Of a stretch of 31,929 nt of DNA, positions 1 to 6,559 are shown piece after piece. Position numbers and translations under genes: made by a program. Under the pieces are notes generated by a model that saw only the letters and a program-made list of their open reading frames with translations, made no database searches and had not been told where the DNA came from. Source of the DNA: a virus; IMG/VR virus record IMGVR_UViG_3300031841_000591, positions 1 through 31,929 of that record; one strand, given 5' to 3'. How positions within the stretch are numbered: the first letter of the stretch is position 1; each line of letters opens with the position of its first letter.

Positions 1-71
1 CATATTACTTTTCAAGAACTAATCGCAAGAGTGCTTACAAGGACTTGAACATAGATATGCACAAAAAGTGA
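1..71 (+). CDS. 3' end of small basic protein gene (partial)
   Basis: Only the last 22 codons are present, entering at the window edge and stopping with TGA at 69-71. The DNA is identical to 30169-30239, where the complete 52-residue gene is seen. The start therefore lies outside the window, or at the other end if the genome is circular. Function unknown. Confidence 0.6.
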   Translation, partial: YYFSRTNRKSAYKDLNIDMHKK

Positions 72-88
72 AAAACTTACGTTATATA
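61..88 (+). promoter_or_regulatory. Phage-type promoter, copy 1
   Basis: TACGTTATATA at 78-88 with ACAAA at 61-65, exactly 17 nt upstream, in phase with the other sites. The ATG of the ParB-domain gene follows 5 nt after the box (94). The sequence is shared with 30229-30256. It probably drives the ParB-glycosyltransferase-terminase operon. Confidence 0.7.
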
Positions 89-93
89 AAGAG

Positions 94-684
94 ATGGAAA
101 AAATAAATATACAGCAAGTAAAAGAAAACCCAGACAACCCTAGAAGCATCCAGAAGCATAAATTTACCAAACTGGTAAACAGCATAAAAGAATTTCCAGA
201 GATGTTAAAACTACGACCGATTGTAGTCGATGACAACAATGTGGTGCTAGGTGGCAATATGCGACTAAAAGCTAGTATTGAAGCTGGACTAACAGAGGTG
301 TGGATTGAAAAAGCTAGCGATCTGACACCAGAACAGCAAAAAGAGTTTATAATAAAAGACAATAGCAGTTTTGGAGACTGGGACTGGGATGTACTGGCTA
401 ATGAATGGGATACAGAAAAGCTAAACGACTGGGGGCTTGATTTACCAGTGTTAAATGAAAAAGCAGAGATTGAGGAGCAAGAGATAGAATTTAGCGAGTA
501 TTTAGGAGAAAGCCACAACTATGTGGTTTTGATGTTTGATAACGATATTGACTGGCTATCTGCACAAACACATTTTGAGTTAAAAAGTGTATATAGCAAA
601 AGACAGAATGGCAAACCTTGGAGCAAAGGCATTGGCAGAGTTGTAGATGGAGCTAAGTATTTAAAAAAGCTAAAGAGTGAATAA
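94..684 (+). CDS. ParB/Srx-domain protein with modification-cassette C-terminus
   Basis: The 196-residue protein has a ParB N-terminal (ParB/Srx-like) domain at about 1-95, with the signature NPDNPR near residue 13 and the family motif GGNMRLKA around 52-59. ParB domains of this sort are common in phages next to or fused to DNA-modifying enzymes, and here may act in DNA binding or nucleotide-dependent clamping. A second domain (about 135-196; HNYVVLMFDN, then KGIGRV) differs strongly from the right-end paralogue at 30261, while the N-domain is almost identical. The stop overlaps the GTG start of the next gene, so it is translated with the glycosyltransferases. No partition system is present, so a plasmid-like ParB role is unlikely. 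The exact biochemical role is not known. Confidence 0.75.
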   Translation: MEKINIQQVKENPDNPRSIQKHKFTKLVNSIKEFPEMLKLRPIVVDDNNVVLGGNMRLKASIEAGLTEVWIEKASDLTPEQQKEFIIKDNSSFGDWDWDVLANEWDTEKLNDWGLDLPVLNEKAEIEEQEIEFSEYLGESHNYVVLMFDNDIDWLSAQTHFELKSVYSKRQNGKPWSKGIGRVVDGAKYLKKLKSE

Positions 685-1393
685 CATTTACATACCATCG
701 TATAATAGAGCAGACCTAGTAAGGACTTACGAATACTTAGGCACTGGACATATAGTTGTACCTAAGTCGCAAGAGGCTCAATACAAAAAAAGGTATGGGA
801 AAGCTATTGTTACTATTGATGATAAAATGGATGGATCAGTAGCAAAGAAAAGGAATGCAGTACTTGACATAATAGAGAGAGAACAAAAAGATGCTTACGG
901 ATGGATCATTGACGATGACTTTTACAAGTTTAAAAGAAAAAAAGAAAACAAAGAGCTTACAGCAAATGAATGCTTAGAGCAACTAGAACGTATTTATATA
1001 ATGGCTAAAGATATGGATGCAAAATACGGAGGAGTTGATTATAGCGAAGACAATATGAAGCTCAAAGATATGGCACCATTTAGTTTAACAAAACCTATAT
1101 TTGGAATGTGCCTTGTGAAGGCAAACGATGGCATTAGATATGATACTAGACTTAGAGTGAATGAGGACGTTGATTTCTGGGTGCAGAAGCTTAACAAAGG
1201 CAGACGCATAATAAAAGATAACCAGTACGTTGGTTTATTTTATGGAGAGGACGGAGGCAAGGACAGTGTGATAAAATATAACACAGCAGACAGATTAAAC
1301 TATGCAAGGTCAATAAATAACAAATGGGGCTATAAAGCAATGGTTTGGAACAAAAAAAGGTTTGAATTTAAACACCCTATCAACGGAGTATGA
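677..1393 (+). CDS. GT-A-like glycosyltransferase, TET-associated (TAGT)-like, 1
   Basis: The 238-residue protein starts at GTG 677, overlapping the ParB gene by 8 nt. Visible hallmarks are an N-terminal strand with IYIPSYNRA, a KKRNAVLD helix, a GWIIDDDFY segment (DDD as the metal/nucleotide-sugar motif of GT-A folds), and an NEDVDFWVQ segment near 173-181 matching the acceptor-side acidic motif. This pattern fits the glycosyltransferases described in phages beside TET/JBP dioxygenases and thought to glycosylate modified DNA bases. No dioxygenase or base-synthesis gene is seen, so the acceptor is unknown. Glycosylation of a virion protein remains possible. It is present only in the left cassette. 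The family assignment is from memory of motifs, not a search. Confidence 0.6.
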   Translation: MNNIYIPSYNRADLVRTYEYLGTGHIVVPKSQEAQYKKRYGKAIVTIDDKMDGSVAKKRNAVLDIIEREQKDAYGWIIDDDFYKFKRKKENKELTANECLEQLERIYIMAKDMDAKYGGVDYSEDNMKLKDMAPFSLTKPIFGMCLVKANDGIRYDTRLRVNEDVDFWVQKLNKGRRIIKDNQYVGLFYGEDGGKDSVIKYNTADRLNYARSINNKWGYKAMVWNKKRFEFKHPINGV

Positions 1394-2124
1394 AAATATA
1401 CGCGCCTAGTTACAAAAGATCAAAGGGAGTAAAGACACATAAAATACTACCAGAAGTTATATACTGTGTGCATCAGTTTGAAGCAGAACAATATAAAGAC
1501 TTTAACATTGAGATTTTACCAGATGATATTAAGGGAAACATAGCAAGAGTGCGAAACTATATAAAAGATAACTTAATTAAAGACGAGGGGCTGATTATAG
1601 ATGATGACATTGAGAGTATAAAGCGATGGGATATTAAAGACGATAAACCATACACAAAAGACATAGAGTTGCAAGAGTTTATTGAACAAGGGTTTAATAT
1701 GTGCAAAGAGAGTGGAGCAAAGCTCTGGGGTGTTAACATTGTAGGCGACAAAGGATCATACAGAGAATATACACCGATCAGCTTTACTAATTGGATCAGT
1801 GGCAGTTTTATGGGGTTTGTAAATAACCAGTGCAAGTTTGATGAAAGGCTACCATTAAAAGAAGACCTTGACTTTTGTTTACAGAATTTTAATCAATACA
1901 GAAAAGTACTTAGATTTAATTATGTTTTTTTACAGAAAAGAGATCACGGAAACAAAGGGGGCTGTGCTGATTATAGAACAATAGAAAAGGAAAAGGAGCA
2001 ATTAAAGTTATTACAAAAAAAATGGGGTACAAAGATTGTAAAGATGGACACAACACAAAAGGGCAAAAAAATAAAAACGTTTGATATTAACCCAGTATTA
2101 AGCGTACCAATCAAAGGGGTTTAA
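1390..2124 (+). CDS. GT-A-like glycosyltransferase, TAGT-like, 2
   Basis: The 244-residue protein has its ATG overlapping the stop of the previous gene (ATGA). Motifs: KIYAPSYKRSKG at the N-terminus, RVRNYIKDN, GLIIDDDIES (DDD), FDERLPLKEDLDF in the middle, and a C-terminal GGCADYRT followed by KKWGTKIVK. The last motifs are shared with the right-end glycosyltransferase at 30860 (GGCVSYRT, KKWGRKIVK) but not with gene 677. This one is therefore the closer relative of the right-end enzyme, and 677 is the additional member. Probable nucleotide-sugar-dependent transfer onto DNA or a virion component; the substrate is not visible. It ends 1 nt before the TerS start codon. Confidence 0.6.
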   Translation: MKIYAPSYKRSKGVKTHKILPEVIYCVHQFEAEQYKDFNIEILPDDIKGNIARVRNYIKDNLIKDEGLIIDDDIESIKRWDIKDDKPYTKDIELQEFIEQGFNMCKESGAKLWGVNIVGDKGSYREYTPISFTNWISGSFMGFVNNQCKFDERLPLKEDLDFCLQNFNQYRKVLRFNYVFLQKRDHGNKGGCADYRTIEKEKEQLKLLQKKWGTKIVKMDTTQKGKKIKTFDINPVLSVPIKGV

Positions 2125-2125
2125 A

Positions 2126-2476
2126 ATGGACAAATTGGACACACAAAAAAAGACAGCACTAGATGCACTGGAAAAGTCGCTAGGAGTTGTTACGACAGCT
2201 TGTAAGAGCATAGGACTAGCAAGGAGTACGTTCTACGAGTGGTTAAAAGATGACAGCTTTAAACAAGCCGTAAGTGAGATACAAGAGGTTGCTATTGATT
2301 TTGCCGAAAGTCAATTACACAAACAAATAGCAGATGGCAACACAAGTGCTACTATTTTCTATTTAAAGACCAAAGGAAAAAAGAGAGGCTTTGTAGAGAG
2401 ACAAGAAATATCTGCACCAGATGGAAAAGAGTTTACAGTTGAGATAATTGACCGAACAGTTGAATCTGAGGACTAA
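2126..2476 (+). CDS. terS: Terminase small subunit
   Basis: The 116-residue protein has an N-terminal helix-turn-helix (about 20-42, GVVTTACKSIGLARSTFYEW) typical of small terminases, then a helical segment and a C-terminal part with FYLKTKGKKRGF before an acidic tail. It recognises phage DNA for packaging and delivers it to the large subunit, whose gene overlaps its 3' end by 29 nt. It differs from the copy at 31578 at only four residues (9, 10, 13, 50). Start: ATG 2126, directly after the glycosyltransferase stop. Its link with an exchangeable glycosyltransferase cassette is unusual. Confidence 0.85.
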   Translation: MDKLDTQKKTALDALEKSLGVVTTACKSIGLARSTFYEWLKDDSFKQAVSEIQEVAIDFAESQLHKQIADGNTSATIFYLKTKGKKRGFVERQEISAPDGKEFTVEIIDRTVESED

Positions 2477-3617
2477 TGTAGTATTTAAACATTTACAGAA
2501 CTCAGACAAGCGAATTGTTATTGAGCAAGGGGGCACTCGCTCTGGAAAGACCTACAACATTCTTATTTGGATCGTATTTGACTATTGCCAAAAGCATAGC
2601 AATAAGACTATAACTATATGCCGCAAAACCTTTCCTAGTTTGCGAGCAACAGTTATGAGAGATTTTTTTGAGATATTAAAAGAGTATAACTTATACACAG
2701 AGGAGAAACATAACAAATCTAGTGGAGAGTATTATTTAAATGGAAACTTAGTTGAGTTTATATCACTCCAGCAACCTAGCAGAGTGAGAGGGCGTAAAAG
2801 AGACTTGCTGTACATCAATGAAGCAAACGAGTTGTTTTATGAGGACTACCAGCAGTTGATGTTTAGAACGAGTTACAGAACAATCATTGACTACAACCCT
2901 AGTGACGAGTTTCACTGGATATACGAAAAGGTCAAAACAAGAGACGATGCTGATTTTTTTGTAACTACATATATGGACAATCCGTTTTTGGATCAGTCGT
3001 TAATCAATGAAATAACGAGGTTAAAAGAGATTGATGAAAACTACTGGCAGATATATGGAATGGGGCAAGTAGGTAAAAGCAAAGCAATCATATTTACATT
3101 TACAGAGTGTGATAAGATACCAGAGGGTGCAAAGTTTGTTTCGTATGGTATGGACTTCGGCTACACAAATGATAGTACAAGTTTGATCGGTACTTACTTA
3201 CTAGGCGATAATATGTACATTAAAGAGTTGCTATATAGAACTGGAATGACAAACAGAGATATACATAACGAATTTGTTACATTAGGACTAAATAGGAGAG
3301 ACGAGATATTTGCCGACAGTGCAGAGCCGAAAAGTATTGAGGAGCTATATAGGATGGGCTGGAACATTAAACCAACTGCAAAGGGTGCAGATAGTATTAA
3401 CATCGGCATTGATATGATAAAAAGATACAAGGTGCATATTACAAGAGACAGCTTGAATACAATCAAAGAATTTAAAAACTACAAATGGGTTGAGGATAAG
3501 AACGGAAACATACTGAATAAACCAGTTGATCTCTTTAATCACAGCATTGACGCAGTGAGATACTCAATATACAATAAACTAAGCAAACCTAACTTCGGAA
3601 AGTATGCAGTTAGATAA
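2448..3617 (+). CDS. terL: Terminase large subunit (ATPase and nuclease)
   Basis: The 389-residue motor protein packages DNA into proheads. The N-terminal ATPase has Walker A GGTRSGKT at 28-35 and a Walker B-like DLLYINEAN at 119-127. The C-terminal RNase H-like nuclease has acidic residues D236 (GMDFGYTND), D290 (FADSAEPKS) and D368 (FNHSIDAVRY). The length is slightly short but normal for phages of this kind. The only start that preserves the N-terminus is TTG at 2448, inside the terS gene, suggesting translational coupling. The gene ends just before a phage-type promoter that starts the tail block. Confidence 0.95.
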   Translation: MTEQLNLRTNVVFKHLQNSDKRIVIEQGGTRSGKTYNILIWIVFDYCQKHSNKTITICRKTFPSLRATVMRDFFEILKEYNLYTEEKHNKSSGEYYLNGNLVEFISLQQPSRVRGRKRDLLYINEANELFYEDYQQLMFRTSYRTIIDYNPSDEFHWIYEKVKTRDDADFFVTTYMDNPFLDQSLINEITRLKEIDENYWQIYGMGQVGKSKAIIFTFTECDKIPEGAKFVSYGMDFGYTNDSTSLIGTYLLGDNMYIKELLYRTGMTNRDIHNEFVTLGLNRRDEIFADSAEPKSIEELYRMGWNIKPTAKGADSINIGIDMIKRYKVHITRDSLNTIKEFKNYKWVEDKNGNILNKPVDLFNHSIDAVRYSIYNKLSKPNFGKYAVR

Positions 3618-3619
3618 CA

Positions 3620-3645
3620 CAAAAACATAAAACATACGTTATATA
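3620..3645 (+). promoter_or_regulatory. Phage-type promoter, copy 2 (tail operon)
   Basis: TACGTTATATA at 3635-3645, 3 nt before ATG 3649. The upstream CAAA lies at 3620-3623, one base closer to the box than in the other five sites. It sits in the 31-nt gap after terL. Confidence 0.7.
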
Positions 3646-3648
3646 AAT

Positions 3649-4293
3649 ATGAAGCTAAAAGTACTAGTACCAACGACATTGGCAGATATTAAGCTAAGAG
3701 AATATCAAAAATTTATGAGAGTATTTGGAGGAGACGAAGAGTACGACGATTACTACTCTGGCTTAAAGTTTCTGGAGATATTTTGCAATGTGCCATATAA
3801 CGAAGCGTTGCAGATAAAAATTAAAGATTTACAACAAGCAGTCGGCAAGATCAATAAAGCTCTAACTGAAAAGCCAAGTTTAATAAATAGGTTTACACTG
3901 GGCGATACAGAGTTTGGGTTTATACCCCAGTTAGACGAGATGACATTCGGAGAGTACGTTGATGTAGATAGCAACATTACGGACTGGGATAATATGCACA
4001 AAGCTATGGCTGTGTTATATAGACCAGTTACCAATAAAAGAAAAAACAAGTACGAGATAGAAAAGTACAGAGGAGATAACTATTACGAAGCTATGTTAGA
4101 TATGCCAATGAGTGTTGTAATGAGTTCACTGCTTTTTTTTTACAATTTAGAGAGCGAATTGCTACAAGTTACGATACGCTCTTTGACCACGGAGAGCAAA
4201 AAGCTGATTTCGACATTGGAGCCAGCTTCGGAGCAAAGTGGGGATGGTACCATAGCATCTATGCACTCGCAAAAGGGAACATCAGAAACTTAG
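3649..4293 (+). CDS. Tail assembly chaperone, short product
   Basis: The 214-residue protein starts at the ATG just after the promoter. Its body contains FGFIPQLDEMTFGEYVD, then DWDNMHKAMAVLYRPV, a pattern I associate with the first tail-chaperone product of Bacteroidetes phages. It probably binds the tape measure during tail assembly (role of lambda gpG). The last 30 or so residues after ESKK look low in conservation and read as the normal, unshifted end. An open -1 frame overlaps the 3' part and runs on to 4397 with convincing protein character, so this gene very probably makes two products. It is unusually far (over 4 kb) from the tape measure. Confidence 0.7.
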   Translation: MKLKVLVPTTLADIKLREYQKFMRVFGGDEEYDDYYSGLKFLEIFCNVPYNEALQIKIKDLQQAVGKINKALTEKPSLINRFTLGDTEFGFIPQLDEMTFGEYVDVDSNITDWDNMHKAMAVLYRPVTNKRKNKYEIEKYRGDNYYEAMLDMPMSVVMSSLLFFYNLESELLQVTIRSLTTESKKLISTLEPASEQSGDGTIASMHSQKGTSET

Positions 4294-4397
4294 AAAAGGT
4301 AACAGAGGAGAACGTACATAATTGCTTGACGATATTAATGTATGAAAGTGAAAAGAACAAACTTGAGATGCAACGAATAAAAATGAAACAAAAATGA
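3649..4397 (+). CDS. Tail assembly chaperone, -1 frameshift fusion product
   Basis: Joining the first frame to the -1 frame gives a 249-residue protein whatever slip site is used. The -1 extension, read by hand from the codons, includes FGAKWGWYHSIYALAKG, then CLTILMYESEKNK, and ends with a lysine-rich stretch and TGA at 4395-4397. It has no good start codon of its own, so it only makes sense as a fusion, as in the lambda gpG/gpGT pair. The overlap of its stop with ATG 4394 of the next gene (ATGA) supports this frame being translated. Confidence 0.7.
4133..4203 (+). other. Candidate -1 frameshift slip sites
   Basis: There are two candidates. A run of nine T at 4133-4141 is read CTT TTT TTT TAC. 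The heptamer C AAA AAG at 4197-4203 is read AGC AAA AAG CTG. Slipping back one base at either leads into the frame ending at 4397. The zero frame still looks protein-like between the sites, which favours the second. Confidence 0.5.
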
Positions 4398-4864
4398 GCA
4401 ACAGAGGAGCAAGAGCATTTTTTTTAGTAACAGATACGATTAGAGACACTTTGTTACTAGACGAAGATATTAATACAGTAACCTACGGAGATTTGACAGA
4501 GGTTAATTTGAACAAGCAAGATATTTTTCCTTTGGCTCATTTGATCTTAAACCAAGTTACACACAGCGAGAGAGTGCTGACTTTCAATGTAAGCATTTTA
4601 TTTATGGATGTAGTAAACCAAGTGAAAAGAAAAGACGAAGACATATTTGTGGGAAACAATAACGAGCATTTTACTTTAAATACTATGCTAGCAGTAGCTA
4701 ATAGATTTATAGGAAAGTTTAGAGGAGGTACATTGTACCAAGACCAGTACCAAGTCGAAGCTGATCCAACGCTAGAGCCATTTTTTGACAGATTTGAGAA
4801 CAAGCTGGTAGGATGGGCTATGACTATGGACATAATTGTAAGTAACGATATATACATATGCTAA
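4394..4864 (+). CDS. Tail terminator/completion-like protein
   Basis: The 156-residue protein contains GDLTEVNLNKQDIFPL, then LTFNVSILFMDVV, and near the end LEPFFDRFENKLVGWAMTMD. This alternating strand pattern I recognise from tail-completion or terminator proteins next to gp10-like genes in flavobacterial phages. It would cap the tail tube at the head-proximal end. ATG 4394 overlaps the stop of the frameshifted chaperone; its own stop overlaps ATG 4858 of the gp10-like gene. The family is assigned by context and pattern only. Confidence 0.55.
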   Translation: MSNRGARAFFLVTDTIRDTLLLDEDINTVTYGDLTEVNLNKQDIFPLAHLILNQVTHSERVLTFNVSILFMDVVNQVKRKDEDIFVGNNNEHFTLNTMLAVANRFIGKFRGGTLYQDQYQVEADPTLEPFFDRFENKLVGWAMTMDIIVSNDIYIC

Positions 4865-5415
4865 AGAATCTGCGTAAAGAACTAGATGGCTTTGCCTTGA
4901 ATGTAATTGCATCGGCTAAGGGAGAGCTCCAGTCACAAGGTAAAGTGAGCTCTGGTAGGCTTAAAAATAGCTTAGAGTATGAAATAACAGAAGACAAGGG
5001 AGAAGTTGATCTAAGCTTTTACGGAGAGGACTATGCGATGTTTGTTGACAAAGGGGTGCAAGGTGCAAACCCCAGTGGGATGCCAGAGGGTGCGATTGCT
5101 AGGTATAACAAAGCACCTATGAGCCCATACAGATTTGGTACTGGAAGTGGTAAAAAGGGATTGAGAGGTGGTATAAATAAATGGCTAACTCAAAAAGGTA
5201 TAAAAGGAGTGCGAGATGACAAAGGCAGATTTCTACCTCGCAAGTCTATGATATTTTTAATGAGCAGAAGTGTTTACTTGACTGGTATGCGACCTAGCTT
5301 CTTTTTTACTAAACCATTCGAGAGATACAGAAAAGGATTGACAAACAAGTTGATGAATGCGTATGGTATTGACATCAAACAAGAACTAGACAAGGAGATT
5401 AAAAATGGCAGATAA
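4858..5415 (+). CDS. HK97 gp10-like neck/tail-completion protein
   Basis: The 185-residue protein has an amphipathic N-terminal helix followed by VSSGRLKNSLEYEI, FYGEDYAMFVDKGVQG and a C-terminal PSFFFTKPFERYRKGL. The order RLxxSLxYE...YAxFVDxG...RPFFxKPF is the usual layout of HK97-gp10-like proteins, which sit at the head-tail junction or tail tip. It overlaps the next gene (5405) by 11 nt. The long basic loop GSGKKGLRGGINKWLTQKG is typical of the Bacteroidetes branch. Confidence 0.65.
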   Translation: MLKNLRKELDGFALNVIASAKGELQSQGKVSSGRLKNSLEYEITEDKGEVDLSFYGEDYAMFVDKGVQGANPSGMPEGAIARYNKAPMSPYRFGTGSGKKGLRGGINKWLTQKGIKGVRDDKGRFLPRKSMIFLMSRSVYLTGMRPSFFFTKPFERYRKGLTNKLMNAYGIDIKQELDKEIKNGR

Positions 5416-6559
5416 AATAAATGTAAGGAGCCCATTTTATGTAAAAGCAGAAGACAGTCTTTTGGCAACTGCTACGCTAAGATTATACATATACACTGGT
5501 GCACAGCTTAGTACACCTACAACAAATGAGTTGAGGTACACATTAAACAAATCTACAATAGGCAGCAATACTTATATTGTGTTTGAAATTAGCGAATTGA
5601 TAAGAGACTACCTAGACATAGAATTTGACGGAGAGTACGATAGCCAGTGCGTTTGGGTTACAACAGAGATGCTAGAGTTTCAGTCAAACGGTAACATTAT
5701 AGGAAGTCCAGTTTCAACAGACTATGTAGCTCTTGACGGCTATGGATATTTTGAGGAGGGTACAAACCCAGAACTTTCTAGAGGTTTGCTAATGACTAAC
5801 AATACGATATTGAGATTAAATTACGATAACGTAAGAATACCAGTATTTGCAGAAGACACAAACTCAGTTTCATTTTTTTACAAAGGAGAGGAAAAGCGTA
5901 CTCAGTCAATATCATATACAGCAAACACAAATAGTGTGATTGACTATATTACGTTGAGTGGACTTGATAACAATGACACATACAGAGAGAGAGTTATTAA
6001 TGATGGAGGTACATTAGAGGACAGTGTTTGTTTAAAAGAGTTTCAATACAGCTTTGATATTGGAGAGGTTGACAAGGTAATTATAAATACAGACAATGGC
6101 ATAGAGGTTATTAAGATAATTACGATAAACGAATGTAAGTACACACCCTACAAAGTTACTTTTGTAAACAAGTACGGAGCGTTGCAAGACTTGTGGTTTT
6201 TTAAGAAGTCAACAGAAACTACAAGTGTGAGATCAAATACATACAAAGCGTCTATTTTCGATCAGAGCACATTAGAGTATAAAACACACAAACATCAACA
6301 GCAGTCGTATATGACACAAGGCAAGGACGTTATTGTGATGAATACTGGCTTTGTGAATGATGACTTTAACTCTGTTATGGAGGAGCTATTATTGAGTGAG
6401 CAAGTATGGTATTCTGTGATTACAGAAACAGAGGAGAGAATTGTACCAGTAACACCTTTGACTAAGTCGGTTACATATAAGACGAGTTTGAATGATATGC
6501 TCGCTAGTTATACAGTACAGTTTGAGCATTCGTTTGATAAAATTAACAATGTAAGATAG
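5405..6559 (+). CDS. Tail structural protein, unknown role
   Basis: The 384-residue protein, mostly predicted strands, begins NVRSPFYVKAED and contains a repeated immunoglobulin-like feel (LRLYIYTGAQ, FEISELIRDYLDIEFDG, YGYFEEGTNPELSRGLLM). Proteins of this type stand between gp10-like and large distal-tail genes in flavobacterial phages. No enzymatic motif is visible. The stop TAG overlaps the GTG start of the next gene. It is probably part of the tail tip or baseplate. Confidence 0.5.
   Translation: MADKINVRSPFYVKAEDSLLATATLRLYIYTGAQLSTPTTNELRYTLNKSTIGSNTYIVFEISELIRDYLDIEFDGEYDSQCVWVTTEMLEFQSNGNIIGSPVSTDYVALDGYGYFEEGTNPELSRGLLMTNNTILRLNYDNVRIPVFAEDTNSVSFFYKGEEKRTQSISYTANTNSVIDYITLSGLDNNDTYRERVINDGGTLEDSVCLKEFQYSFDIGEVDKVIINTDNGIEVIKIITINECKYTPYKVTFVNKYGALQDLWFFKKSTETTSVRSNTYKASIFDQSTLEYKTHKHQQQSYMTQGKDVIVMNTGFVNDDFNSVMEELLLSEQVWYSVITETEERIVPVTPLTKSVTYKTSLNDMLASYTVQFEHSFDKINNVR

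Larger units (their letters stand above)
1..2477 (+). repeat. Left copy of terminal ParB-glycosyltransferase-TerS block
   Basis: This block is homologous to 30169-31929. Bases 1-90 are identical to 30169-30258. About 119-435 (ParB N-domain) differs from the right copy at roughly ten positions. About 436-2125 is essentially unrelated at DNA level (ParB C-domain and two glycosyltransferases here, against one at the right). TerS is again almost identical, with a final exact run of 91 nt ending at 2477. See 30169-31929. Confidence 0.9.

Noticed and set aside
1456-1463. GTTATATA copies inside genes (also 4014-4021 and 6573-6580)
   Set aside because: They lack the TAC before GTTATATA and the upstream CAAA, and are in coding DNA not near starts.
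2691-2699. TTATACACA, matching a DnaA box
   Set aside because: Single copy inside terL in AT-rich DNA; no cluster, so chance is likely.
4844-4860. Near-match to the late promoter (AACGATATATA) before ATG 4858
   Set aside because: Contains CGAT instead of CGTT, lies in coding sequence and has no CAAA element 17 nt upstream.
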